This document shows, one piece after another, positions 1-11,229 of a stretch of DNA of 64,000 nt. Position 1 is the first letter of the stretch. Each line of letters starts with the position of its first letter. The stretch is from Ampullaceana balthica (Eukaryota > Mollusca > Gastropoda > Lymnaeidae): assembly GCA_944989445.1 (NCBI GenBank), contig CALYLW010000326.1, positions 169,001 through 233,000 of the forward strand. Direction: 5' to 3'. The translations under genes were made by a program, and so were the position numbers. A model generated the notes under the pieces. That model saw only the letters and a list, made by a program, of their open reading frames with translations. It searched no databases and was not told the DNA's origin.

Positions 1-459
1 CAGATTTATTCAAGTACTTGTTGAAACAGATTTATTCAAGTATTTGTTGTTAAAGACTCTGCACAAAAATATCAAACAAGAGATATGTGATCCGTTTTAA
101 AGTAGGCCCCATGACAGCTGGAGTTTAATGTGCATTTAATGTTTGATGACATTTAATTGTTAAGGAGTTTTCATCTTGATATCACACATGAAATTTATTT
201 GCTAAGTAGTTTTTATCTTGATGTCACACATGACATTTAATTGTTAATTTGTTTTTATCTTGATGTCAAGCATTTAGTGTACAGTTTACAACCAGCATTC
301 ATTAGATATTTCACAAACATGTCCACAGCGATTTTGTTGACCTGCCAGGTTTTTGGTAGATGTTCTTTATTAGCTTTTTGAAACTGATTTAAATAGCAAC
401 ACAAAACCAATGAAAACCCTGCAGTTACATAATTCAAAGTTTACAGAAAATCACTATAC

Positions 460-3423
460 TTCTTCCCATCCTTTGACTTCTCCAATCAGTGAGATCGTCC
501 ACATGTCGTTGAGCCTTGCATTTCCATCATAGCCAGCAAATATCCATAGTTTGCCATCATAAACCGCGGCTCCGTGTGCGGCACGGGCTACAGGCAAGCG
601 TTGTGTTCTGGGAACAGTGCGACTGTTCACTTTGTTGGGAAGAGGGTCTCGAAGGTCATCTCTGGTGATATAATAGCCAGAGCTAATTGAAGCATTAGGG
701 TTTAATTGACCACTGAAAAAACTTATAAAAATCAAGATAAAATAAAAAATTAAAACTTTAAGTGGCGCCTATTAAAATTTCAAGGTGAATAAAACCTAAA
801 TTATGTTTCAGTTTAAAATGGAATAAAAAATGTAGGCCTATTCCTTATGTTTGTTGAATAAAATTATTCTATTTTTAAATGAGACTAATAATTACATGAC
901 TCATACCTGGAGTCGAACTTCCACTCTATCCACTGACCAGTGTTAAACTTGTACTCAAATAGGTCATTCTTGTTGGTCAGATTACAGTTGGAATGAATAT
1001 CTCCAGTATAACCACCTGAAAGAGAAATATTCAACGTGTAATCAAATAGGTCATTCTTGTTGGTCAGATTACAGTTGGAATGGATTTATCCAGTATAACC
1101 ACCTGAAAGAGAAATCTCTTCATTACCCCACTAAGAACTGTTCCCACATAGTCATAACTTTTCTATGACCGACTGATAGCCTTCACTAAACATTTGACCC
1201 AGCCAAACGTCATGTGTGTAGAGACATGTTGAGACAGGGAGTGGTCTACAGCAAGTAGGGGGATGGGACTGATGGCCTTCACTAAACATTTGACCCAGCC
1301 AAACGTCATGTGTGTAGAGACATGTTGAGACAGGGAAAGGTCTACAGCAAGTAGGGGGATGGGACTGATGGCCTTCACTAAACATTTGACCCAGCCAAAC
1401 GTCATGTGTGTGGAGACATGTTGAGACAGGGAAGTGGTCTACAGTTAGTAGGGGGATGGGACTGATGCCATGTCATTAGTTTTTTTATTTAGTAGAGATT
1501 CTGATATGAAATGAATTTTCTTTCCTCAAAGCTAATTCTGACTCCAGCCATTATTTTAAACAGTCACAGATTTTTCTTAAAGTTTGGTTGTATGAAGTGT
1601 CAAGGTGTGTGTATACAATGGAAACCTGATTAATGTAATAAGACATATGATTACTGTAAGATGACATATGATTATTGTAATAAGACATGATTACTGTAAT
1701 AAGACATAACTGTAAGATGACATATGATTACTGTAAGATGACATATGATTATTGTAATAAGACATGATTACTGTAATAAGATAAATGATTACCATAATAA
1801 GACTTATGATTACTGTAATAAGACAAATGATTACTGTTATAAGACAAATGATTACTGTTATAAGACATATGATCACTGTTATAAGACATGCTGTCTTTCA
1901 AATTAAAATTTCAAATTATTTACAAAGAATAAAAGTTTCATTTAATTTAAAAAATAATTTATATGCATACATAGTACCTAAATATTCCCATTCAAAATTG
2001 TCAGTGTTGAGGTTTGTTAAAACTCACCAAAGACAAACATGCTACTCTCATGGACGACTGCTGAGTGGTGGTATCTTGGTGCAGGTGGTTTCCCTGTGGT
2101 GAAGGCCCGGCCCCAGGATTTGTCTTTCACATCAAAACGAAGGAGATCATTTAACATATTTTTACTAGATATTGGGGAGGATAAATTTTTAAAAATTTAT
2201 AAGATTTTATTTGTAACTTTAAGATTTAGAAGAAAAAAAAAGTACATACTTAATTGCACACTTGAAAGCATTAGAGAGAATACAATATGTTTTCAAGTTT
2301 AACATGAAACAACCTATACTCAGATAAATATATATTTTTTTATAACAAAAAGTGGGTATAAGGTTGATAAAATCTCCACCTACCCATTATCTCCACCAAA
2401 AACATAAAGAGATTCTTTGTATGCCACAACTGTGTGCTTGCTTCTCCTGAAAAATAAAGTGTACTTTTTATTCCAAACTTTTCAAAATATTGTGTAATAA
2501 ATAACTGAGATGGATTTTTTTTTAAATCGCAAAGTAGGCATATTATGTAACTTTAATGCTATTAAAATATATGTCTTGTTCATATCCTATATAATAAAAG
2601 GCAATGTTCTGTCCGGTCATCGATAGCGATTGGTCCCTCAAACACATATGACTCCTACAGCCAATCATATTGAACACGTTTACGTGGACGCTAAAAACGA
2701 GTTATTTTTGGTGGAGTATTTCTTCCAAGACTTTATTTTGAGTTATGTGCGTTGGGATTTAGAGTCAAAAGCCCTGTTTTTAGGAGTTATTTATTTTAAC
2801 TATAATGAATAGTATTTTTGATGTGATGCACATGTAGGCCGGTCATTCAGCGACTCTCAAAGGGCAGCACAGGACCGGGACAAACGGTGTGAGATAGTGA
2901 GCAGTTTACGATGGTGCCCCAACGACGGGTTAAGGGATAGTTCAAGTTCACATGTATGCCAGTTGAGACGTCTGTTGGAGGGGAGTTACAACATGCCACC
3001 GAACGGTGGCGGAATGTCCTTGGACGGGCTTTGTTGCTAGTGCTCTAAATAATATAGAAACCTTTTGGTGCATAAACCTCTGTGCACATTTGGATTAAAA
3101 AATCTAAAAATAAATTTTTTAAAGAAATACACTGGTTACATTAAAACTTTCTGAAATGTATAATGTGCATAACTTTGCCTTCAATGAGCGAGTAATATTT
3201 CTAAACAACTTTCAGGTTACTGACTGTCTTATGTGATCTAACTCTAAGAAGTTTCAGTGCTAAAAATGTAAACAACTTACCTGGCACCTACAAATTCATC
3301 ACATTCTGGCATCGGTTTCCACATATGAACTGTTTCAAAAGGCCCAAAGTCTAAAGTTAAGCACTCTGTACTCTCAGGCCAGTTGTGATCAAAGTCCATG
3401 CCAGGTGGGCGAGCTATTGCCAT
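460..3423 (-). CDS. LZTR1: LZTR1 orthologue, first five coding exons (5' part of gene)
   Basis: LZTR1 is a kelch-BTB-BACK substrate adaptor for cullin-3 ubiquitin ligase that controls RAS-family GTPases. Coding exons read on the minus strand are 3423-3281 (starts [18 protein letters not shown]), 2446-2384, 2164-2028, 1015-907 and 712-460. Each has AG/GT borders and the phases match, giving 235 codons. Recognisable kelch segments include [45 protein letters not shown] and [17 protein letters not shown], the last almost invariant in LZTR1. The frame after WEE reaches donor GTATAG, so the remaining kelch repeats and the BTB/BACK domains must lie left of position 1. About 35 residues rich in Asn, Ser and Arg precede [11 protein letters not shown] recall no such insert in vertebrate LZTR1. 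The start is the first ATG of the exon, in frame with the conserved MDFDHNW. Assignment is firm; the exact start and the 5' UTR are less certain. Confidence 0.92.
1036..1102 (-). pseudogene. Decayed partial tandem duplicate of LZTR1 exon 4
   Basis: This stretch repeats most of real exon 4 (907-1015), including the acceptor (CTTTCAG then GTGGTTATACTGGA). The next in-frame codon is TAA, where the true exon has GATATT, and similarity stops before the end of the exon, so there is no donor. It lies immediately upstream of the functional exon in transcription order, so its acceptor is met first. It looks like a small unequal duplication that has since decayed. Confidence 0.8.
1171..1466. repeat. 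Minisatellite, 96-bp unit x3, in LZTR1 intron 3
   Basis: Three near-identical units start with CTTCACTAAACATTTGACCC at 1181, 1277 and 1373, exactly 96 bp apart. Open frames across it are artefacts, because 96 is a multiple of three. Confidence 0.9.
1630..1890. repeat. Degenerate AT-rich minisatellite, about 20-bp unit
   Basis: Diverged copies of GATTACTGTAATAAGACATA fill the stretch just downstream of LZTR1 exon 3, inside intron 3. The unit contains a weak inverted repeat. Confidence 0.8.
2585..3040 (+). mobile_element. Non-autonomous Helitron (family 1) in LZTR1 intron 1
   Basis: The element begins TCCTATATAATAAAAGG directly after an A and ends GGGCTTTGTTGCTAG directly before a T. This is the Helitron TC...CTRR layout at an A/T site with no target duplication. 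A 7-bp stem, GCCACCG/CGGTGGC, lies before the 3' end. A second copy on the other strand (49573-49925) shares both ends. The internal open frame has no recognisable protein. The element carries a LINE fragment at 2839-2948. Confidence 0.7.
2839..2948 (+). mobile_element. 5'-truncated LINE 3' tail inserted in the Helitron
   Basis: This matches the end of the LINE at 9641-10200 (GTCATTCAGCGACTCTC through GACGGGTTAAGGGATAGTTC). It is flanked by a duplicated target: CACATGTAGGCC at 2829-2840 and CACATGTATGCC at 2949-2960. The related Helitron at 49573-49925 has one copy of that site and no insert, so this is a short retrotransposed 3' fragment. Confidence 0.75.
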
Positions 3424-4849
3424 TTTCAATATTAGCTTTTCTTTTTTTTAATAGATCTGAAATTGTACAAATATTATAGCAAACCTGTGTTATTAGATGT
3501 CTATTGTTATGTTGCAAGTTAAGGTAAAATAGTAAGAATTGATGACCTTGGCTGCTACATTTAAAAGTATACAAATATAGCTTATCCATTGAGTACTTTT
3601 CTTAAATTACAAAGAAATTCCAAATAGTTCAGATAAATAAAAATGAGATTATCGTAATATAATTTTGGCTGCAATTTATTACAAAATATGGGTGAGTCTG
3701 TAATCAGGTTTATAGATAAATATAGATAATTTATTACAGTACATTTTAAAATTTCAGCTTCAAATACCAGGAAAAAAAGCAACTATTGTATTATTAAGAT
3801 AATATAAAAGAATAAAAATGAATAATAGTGTCAATCAACCTACATATATTAATAAACTGATAAAGTAAAAGCAGAATTTTACCAGATTTAACATGTTTAT
3901 TAATTTTAAAAACTGATGGTAAATAAAGAGTTTTGGTGAAAAAAACTGAAGAGTAATTGCAAATTAATCCTCGGATTGTTTTATGCTCTAGACAAATAAA
4001 AAAACTAAAAGTCATGAAATTAGTGCATGAAGCAAATGTTGCATTTTGACAATCTTAAAACTCAAATTATATTTAGTTTAAATTTTCTTTTATGGGGCTT
4101 GTCTCTGGGAATTTAACATGAATAATTAATAGATAAGCAAACGTTAAGGTTTGTGTCAGATTTGTCATAAATACACTTATACATATACCAATTATAAACT
4201 TCCATTAAAAACAACTTACTCTACTTGGATCTAATATCCTCAGCCCACCCTTCCCTCACCCAACTATTTGACGGTGGTGAATGCAATATAAGCAAAACAA
4301 AATTATAAAAAGGCTCAATACAAACATATCCATCGAAACACAAGCTGACTTTGTGAATAGACAGAAATAAAGGAAGTCATTAAAATAAAAGTGGTTAAGC
4401 TTCTCCTGCCATTTGAGTGAGAAACAATTAATGTTAGTAACAGATTGAAACCTTTAAAGATCATTAGCCCATTTGTTCTCATGGCCCAGGGATAAGTGGC
4501 TTAAGACAAAAGGCTCACCTAGCTGCCAAAAAAAACAACATGCCTCAAGAATAGCTGACCAGTCTTTGTACCATCCCTGCTAATCAGACTACTTACTTAC
4601 TAGTTCTCCAATTTCTGCCTCATTATATCCATTTAAATTTTAATGACTGCTTCCATCACATGTTTATAATGTTCTGTCACTTTGCAGGATTTTTTATGTT
4701 TCAAAGGTCCCCAAAAATTTTTTATAAAATGTATGCGACCTTGCTAGGACATATTTTTGCTACAATAATTAAAATGCTGCAAATTCGAAAGGCTTTGACA
4801 GTTCTGAGTTTAACATAAAATTTTATGTATAAATTATGCAAAGGATGTT
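3424..4849. other. AT-rich intergenic stretch upstream of LZTR1
   Basis: Holds the presumed LZTR1 5' UTR and promoter on the minus strand, but I see no convincing TATA box, initiator or CpG cluster. No open frame resembles a protein and no clear repeat family is visible. Confidence 0.5.
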
Positions 4850-5782
4850 GCTAGTTGTAAGACTAGTCGTAACATTAGCCAGTAAACTACTACTACGACT
4901 AGTCGTAGCAATAAAATTATTTCGTATTGTTACGACAATATGTAGCAGCAGACACTTGGAAAAAACTAAGTCGCTATAATAATTAATAATATCTTAGCGA
5001 ACTCTTCATAATATTTTATACGCATATATAATACGATATTAATAGATCTGGGCTTATTTATGTGTGTATTAATTCTAAAATCTAAATTTTTAAAAATATA
5101 TTCAATCAACTCCTCCTCTTTACAGAATAAGCAGTACAAAAATAACAATTACATGTACCAGGTTTGCCAACAACCTAATTATGGTTAAAAAAAAAGAACA
5201 AGAAAAATAGATGACTGTATTGGGATTTTTTAAATTATAACTACATGTATTTATTATTATTATTATTATTATTTTTTGGACTGCACTAGTTTTACCTGAA
5301 AAATTCAGTTTTTAAATTAATATTGATTATCTCAATACTAATGTTTAGTATTATCATAGGCCATAGGAATGACACATTTTAGCCTAAATATAGTGATATC
5401 GGCTCATTATTTTAGCAGCGGTGCACCTAGGCCAAATAACGCTATTAACTAACAAGCCAAAACTGTGTGAATAAATTATTAAATACAACTTTAGTCGCAA
5501 CGGTAAACACATTGACTATTACTATTGTATTTGTTACGACTCGTAACAATAAAATTATTTCATGTTGTTACGATTATACAAAAAAATACAGACAGGAGTG
5601 TGTGTATTAATTCTAAAATCTAAATTTATTTAAATATATTTAATCAACGCCTTCGATTTTCAGAACAACCAGAAAAATTGACAGCCGACTGAGGCTACTG
5701 CTATGACTAGTCGTAGCAATAAAATTATTTCATCATGCTACGACTAGTCGTAGCATTAGCCAGTAAACTATTGCTCCGACTA
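4850..5782. repeat. Interspersed repeat carrying the palindrome TACGACTAGTCGTA
   Basis: Blocks containing TACGACTAGTCGTA or one-base variants occur near 4860, 4895, 5705, 5738 and 5778, linked by TTAGCCAGTAAACTA. A second block, TGTGTGTATTAATTCTAAAATC, appears near 5060 and 5600. Both blocks recur at 7020-7560. The ends are not defined and no coding capacity is visible. A (TTA)n run lies near 5250. Confidence 0.7.
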
Positions 5783-5790
5783 GTCGTAAC

Positions 5791-5980
5791 CAATGTTCCC
5801 CTATAAGCTGCGCGGGTGCACGGCCGCGCAGATATTTGACAGACGCTGCGCAGCAGTTTGGAATTACTGCGCAGCAAATTTGCTAAAATATTGCACAAAA
5901 TATCATATGGATGCTGAGCAACTTTGCACACAAGTTTTATGATTTTGCACACGGACCGACGAACCTTAGAGGGAACATTG
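5791..5980. mobile_element. hAT-type MITE, 190 bp, with 8-bp target duplication
   Basis: Perfect terminal inverted repeats CAATGTTCCC and GGGAACATTG are flanked by an exact 8-bp duplication, GTCGTAAC, at 5783-5790 and 5981-5988. That combination is diagnostic of the hAT superfamily. The interior is GC-rich (CTGCGCGG, GCGCAGC) and non-coding. It sits inside a palindromic repeat block, so it is younger than that block. Confidence 0.9.
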
Positions 5981-6035
5981 GTCGTAACACAAGATAGGAA
6001 TACTAGTGTTACAACTACTTCACTTATTTACTAAA

Positions 6036-6100
6036 ATCATATTGGATGGGGGTCTAAGTTTTTGTGACGACGTGTGACGTCATTTATGGACGGCCCTTTA
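6036..6100. mobile_element. Harbinger-like MITE right-end fragment
   Basis: GTGACGTCATTTATGGACGGCCC matches, with some change, the right terminus of the complete element at 46828-47094. The left terminus is absent. Confidence 0.5.
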
Positions 6101-7019
6101 CTTAATAAACATATATATATATATATTTTTTTTATTTTCTTTTTGTCGACGAACTAGGGATATGCCAAAAAGCTTCGAGATAACCGATGGTCGAGATAAA
6201 TGAAAACCAATATGGCGGCAAAATATTAACATGTGCTTGAAATTTCTTTATGTACATGATGTTTGTTAATAAATGAGAATGTACATGCACATGTTTTTGG
6301 AGGTTTTGTTTACACAACAGCATTGCTGTTATTTGTTTGATTAAGCAAACGGCATGCTATAAAAAATGTACATACATGTTTGCTAACAACAAAAGGCATA
6401 TGTGCACCTACAAACAGCAGAAATTAACGAATATAAATAAAAACCATTGACGATTCTCGATACAAACTATTACAAACCTTTATTTTCTTTTCTAAAGATA
6501 TTCGTTTATCTTAAAAAATAAAATGTTTAATGCATCAGGAAATGAATTAAGTTTAATAATAATATAACATGCACTGCGAAATAATGACGATTAAAGACAG
6601 GTAACTCGATTTTTGGCACCTCGGGTGAATACATACTCGATGGAGACGCGTCAAACTAACTCACACATGGATCAATAGTGAAACAAGATAAAAACATCCG
6701 GTAATTTTTATTGAAATCTCGTTGAATCACACAAGAGCCGGACGTCTCGAGGAAAGCGATATTTGGATCCTATTTTCAACTAAAAATGCTGGCGATTGGT
6801 CATGGGGATCGAGATAACCAATGTTAAATTGCAAATTTGGCACTCTTTTGTGCTCGAGATTTTAGGGTTCGGCGACATAAAAGAATCGAAATAACCAATG
6901 AGAAAATGCTAAGACAAAGAGAGAATTTGGCGATTCCACTTCAAAATCGTTGACTTAATAGGGTTGGCGAGATAACCAAGGTCGAGATAAGTGTGTTCGA
7001 CTGTATATATAAACATGCC
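6101..7019. other. Intergenic AT-rich stretch, no gene seen
   Basis: Contains a short AT microsatellite near 6110 and scattered variants of GAGATAACCAATG around 6180, 6810, 6890 and 6970, suggesting old degraded repeats. No protein-like frame. Confidence 0.4.
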
Positions 7020-7560
7020 TAATATAGGATATTAATAGATCTGGGTTTATATTTATTTACAGGTAGGAGGGTGTGTATTAATTCTAAAATCTAAATTAAA
7101 AAAATATATATTTAGTCAACGTCTCCGCTTTTCAGGATAAGTAGTACAAAAATTACAATTACCACCACCCTCATTGTGGTTTAAAAAAAAATTTAATTAA
7201 AAAAAGTCACCTCCATCAGGATTTCAAATACATATCATTATTAACAACAATCAATCATACATCCGCCTATCACTTCATCTAGGGAGGCTAATGTTAAATT
7301 GCGATTTTTAAAAATTATAACTATTTGTTGTTAAATGGACACCAATCAAGTTTTTTTACCTTTAAAATTCATTAATCGGCTTACCTAGTAATCATGAAAT
7401 TTGATTATGAGAACTAATGATTAGTACTAGCATAATTAAAGTGCAGCTTTAGTCATAACTCTAAGCACATAACATATTTTTTTACGACTAGTTGTAACAG
7501 TAGCCAGTAAACTACTGTTACGACTAGTCGTAGCAGTAGACACTTCGTTATGCAAATCAG
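7020..7560. repeat. Second block of the TACGACTAGTCGTA repeat family
   Basis: Repeats the AGATCTGGGTTTAT ... TGTGTATTAATTCTAAAATC block of 5040-5150 and ends with two palindromic motifs near 7490 and 7522 joined by AGTAGCCAGTAAACTA. It also shares GTAGACACTTCG with about 4946. Confidence 0.65.
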
Positions 7561-8630
7561 GATATCCCATTTGAAGTAGGCCTATTTGCATACAAATTAT
7601 AAATGTTGCAATTTTAGTTTACTTTATTACTGCATACAGATGACATTCATTAGAATTAGTTCATTCAATTCACTAGGATAATATAAATTATAAAATGCTT
7701 CAAATTATTTATTTGAATTGTTCTAGTTATCTTTTTGAAAACTAGGCTTAAACTTAAACTAAATGCAAGGCGCGCAATCTGTCTCTTTAGTCTTAGTACT
7801 CGTAGCTTAGCCTTTGGCGCAGTCACAGGTAGTCTCTATCACTCCATCTCAAGAGTTATAAAAACAGACGTAAAAGTACTTACATTTTGCAAAATGTTGA
7901 CAATGTATGTCTCATGCAGAGTTTAATTCATAGTAGTTAAAAATTAAAGTTTTAGTTTAGTCTTTCAGTAACTTTAGTTACTATTTTAATGTTCTACTCA
8001 GCTGCTGCAACCCTTAGACTTAGGCCCTTACACTTATACAGATAATCCAAAATGAAAATGTAAAAACAAAAAGAAACTTAAATTTTGTCTCATGGCCAAT
8101 CCCAAGGTCATGGTCCTGTAATTAAAATAAAATGTCATGTGTAGGCCTGTCAACGGGTACCCGTTGCCTATGAGATTACCCGGGTAGTAAAATTCAGTCC
8201 GGGTACCCGTGAAAATGTGCCTTCAATGTCAATATTAACCAAACTTCGGCTCGCATGCGGCTTTTTGTGTTTAATACGCGAATTTATGGCTCGCGAAACA
8301 ATTTATTAAATGAAAATTTTTGTTTCAAATATATGATGTGAAATATATCTAAGGAGAACTATCTGTCAACGGGAAATACAATACGGTTTCGACAAACAAC
8401 AATGTATTTTGAGACATCATTTTTCTCATGAAAATGAAACAGAAATCGCAAACACAAGAAGATGTTGGTTCTTTGAATGAATCATATAAAGAAAACAAAA
8501 CTCCTCTGCCGAAAATAAGGATGCAGTGTTTAGAGATGAAAGAGGCCTTGTTGGTTGTTGTTAATAAAAACTTTCCTGCTTTGACACTAACATTGCTTTG
8601 AAATATGCCGACTTTGGGCTACCGATTGAT

Positions 8631-8911
8631 CTTATCTATACAGACGCTCCTTCTATGCAGAAGATAGTTGCGTCCACAGACCATGAGAGATGATCTGTTG
8701 GCAAGTGATGCAGCATTCACAGGCCACGGCTTTGTGGGTTCCACGCATTACCCAGCCGCCTAACTACATGTAGTGTTAGGTACCCATTCGGAGCGGGGTG
8801 ACTCAAGGACGCCCTAGGCCCCGGGAACAAACCCTTGCCTTCACACGGATTCGAACCTGTGACCATCGGTACGACAGTCCAGTGCGCTGCCACTCGACCA
8901 CCGCGTCCCCT
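8631..8911 (-). mobile_element. tRNA-derived SINE (family A)
   Basis: Read on the minus strand it has a tRNA-like head with A box GGTCGAGTGGCAG and B box GGTTCGAATCC. A conserved body follows (TCCGAATGGGTACC, GGCGGCTGGGTAATG) and a 3' tail ending GGAGCGTCTGTATAGATAAG. Direct repeats CGATTGAT flank it at 8623-8630 and 8912-8919. Other copies are at 12351-12657 and 50871-51161. Confidence 0.88.
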
Positions 8912-9261
8912 CGATTGATACCAATTATCTACCCCATCTCCCCCATCCACTCCTATACTATAAAACCACACCCTTTCTATTCGCTTGTGTTTCTTGTGTT
9001 CGTTAACACATGTTGACCTAGAAAACCTGATGTTAATAATGCGTACTAGGTTGTCAGTTTTTAAGGTTAAGAAATTAAATAGTTAATAACAGTTTAAGAT
9101 GGGTGAGACGTTTTATATGGATTTAAGCGTGTAGCGATTTTTTGAGTTCAACTTCACATTAAATACAAAATTAAATTAAGTTATTTGACACATGCTCATT
9201 TTCAAAAAGGAAGTACGGCTTTTATGGGGGAGAGGGGGCGCAAAGCTTTAAGACGTCATAT

Positions 9262-9353
9262 TGGAGGGGGCTCTAAGTTTTTGTGACAACCTGTGACGGG
9301 AGGGGGGGTAAAAATCGGCCAAAATCGCTTGACGTCATTTATGTACGGCCCGT
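9262..9353. mobile_element. Harbinger-like MITE fragment inside the hAT element
   Basis: Shares TCTAAGTTTTTGTGAC and GACGTCATTTATGTACGGCCC with the copies at 6036 and 46828. The left terminus is not recognisable. Confidence 0.45.
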
Positions 9354-9640
9354 AAGACGTCGGTCATGTAGCTACTGAGTGAAATGAGGTGCAAGAGAGG
9401 TGCCTAGGTAGCATTGTATAGCGGTCATGACGGGGAAAATTATGCGATGTTTCCATCAAAAAACCCGGGCACCCGTTAGAAATTTGGACGGGTACCCGGG
9501 AAGCATTTTTCAACAATATTGACAGCTCTAGTCATGAGTCATGGTTCACAGAACTAGGTAGCCTTGGCCTTTAGTTTTAGTTATGGTCTTATTCACTTAG
9601 TTTTTAGTTTGGCTAAATTTACTAGACACGTATTAGTAAA

Positions 9641-10200
9641 TTGGAATTAATAGGTAGGTATTATAACGTCTGGCAAAGTAAGAAGCTCTCCCTGAGATCA
9701 AAGATCCGGCTAATGCGCTCTCTAGCGATGTCGGTCTTTTTGTATGGTTGTGAGGCTTGGACGCTCACTGAAGACCTCCAAAGAAGAATCAATGCGCTAG
9801 AGATGAGATGTTTCAGAAAGATATTGAACATCTCCTACACAGCACACATCACAAACGAAGCGGTCCGCAACACAATAAGTACTGTCATTGGCCCCTACGA
9901 GGACCTACTCACATCAATTAAGAAGAGGATATTACGATGGTACGGACACGTGACAAGAACTGGAGGTCTCGCAAAAACCATATTAAGATGATATTACAAG
10001 GCACAGTCCAGGGAGGAAGGAAAAGAGGCAGACAAAAGAAGAGATGGGAGGACGATATCAAAGAGTGGACCGGCCTGTCATTCAGCGACTCTCAAACTCA
10101 AAGGGCAGCACAGGACCGTGACAAATGGCGTGTGTTAGTGAGCAGTTCACGATGGTACCCCAACGACCCAACAACGGGTTAATGGATAGTTCAGTTCAGT
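9641..10200 (+). pseudogene. Non-LTR retrotransposon, C-terminal part of reverse transcriptase polyprotein
   Basis: The protein reads SLAMSVFLYGCEAWTL, LEMRCFRKILNIS, LRWYGHVTR and, after a frame change, GRKRGRQKKRWEDDIKEWTG. This is the C-terminal segment found downstream of reverse transcriptase in animal LINE polyproteins; the clade is not certain. The catalytic domain and endonuclease are missing, so the copy is 5'-truncated. The frame breaks at about 9978-9992, where ATATTA AGATGATATTA carries an 11-nt insertion that partly repeats its flank. The 3' end runs into AATGGATAGTTCAGTTCAG. A shorter relative sits at 2839-2948. Confidence 0.85.
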
Positions 10201-11229
10201 TTTATAACGTCTAAGTACCAAGTCTAAAAGTTAAGAGTACTATACAGGACTAACAAGTCAATAACTTATTATTGAAATTGCACTATTAAATTTAATTAAA
10301 TTTAAATTATTAACCGTACTGGCACTGGCGTACTAGTCTAACTAGTACATTTCAGTACACTAAAGTACTATATTTGTGTTGTTAAGGACATTTTTAAAAA
10401 AACGTAATTCAATGAATTCATTGTCTTTTTTTTACATACCGAACCCAAATGAGAACATGTATTTTTTTAAAATTTAAACATTAAAGTTAGTAAGTTTGAT
10501 CACAATTGGAATGATAGAATCTAAAAAAACGTATCGTATCATAACAAAGTGAGTTTTTGGATTTCACCAAAATTGGAGAGTTCATAAGCAAACTAAAGTA
10601 CGGGAAATTACAGTGTACAAAAATGAATTAAAATATAAAACTTTTTTGTCATATAAAATTTTGGAAACAAAACTATATTTAAAAGTCTATATAATTTATA
10701 TATTTTAATAATTAATTTAAGTAAGTAGTTTCTCATGTGACAGACCAAAAAAGAGGCGACCGGGTAAAAACTATCAAATTAAAGACCCGACACTGTTTAT
10801 AGTATAAAAATTAACGCCCCCAATCACCCTTACTTCCTAAAAACACTAAATTATGAAAAGCAATTCATATTAAATTAATATTAAGTTTTGTAGTTTTTTA
10901 AAGTACACTTTATTATAAGTATAATAAAAAATAATTTAAAAGAGCAGCTATATGGGATATTTGTTATTTTTCTTTCTTAATTTGATGTCACTAGTGGGTG
11001 AATGACGAGTAAAATATGATTTCTCTAATAGTTTTCTTTTGAAATTAAGACGATCATATCCCATTGAATTTGAAGTACTAGTACTAATAAAATAATATAC
11101 TAAAAAGTAAGTTTCATATTTGCTATTTGCTTTACGGTAGTTCACTGCTTGTAAACTGAGACTATTTTTGTTTTTAAAAAAAATTGCAGTAAAATTTACT
11201 AAAATTCGTGGATTCGGAAAATTTTACCC
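10201..11229. other. AT-rich intergenic stretch, no gene seen
   Basis: Mostly homopolymer-rich A/T sequence. Open frames are short and not protein-like. Confidence 0.4.

Larger units (their letters stand above)
8142..9530. mobile_element. hAT element, about 1.4 kb, degraded
   Basis: Ends are TAGGCCTGTCAA at the left and, in inverted orientation, TAGAGCTGTCAA at the right. Flanking 8-bp duplications GTCATGTG (8134-8141) and GTCATGAG (9531-9538) differ at one base. Subterminal GGGTACCCG blocks lie at both ends. Short plus-strand frames near 8430-8650 may be transposase debris but show no motif I can name. The element was later hit by a SINE (8631-8911) and holds a Harbinger-like fragment. Confidence 0.8.
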
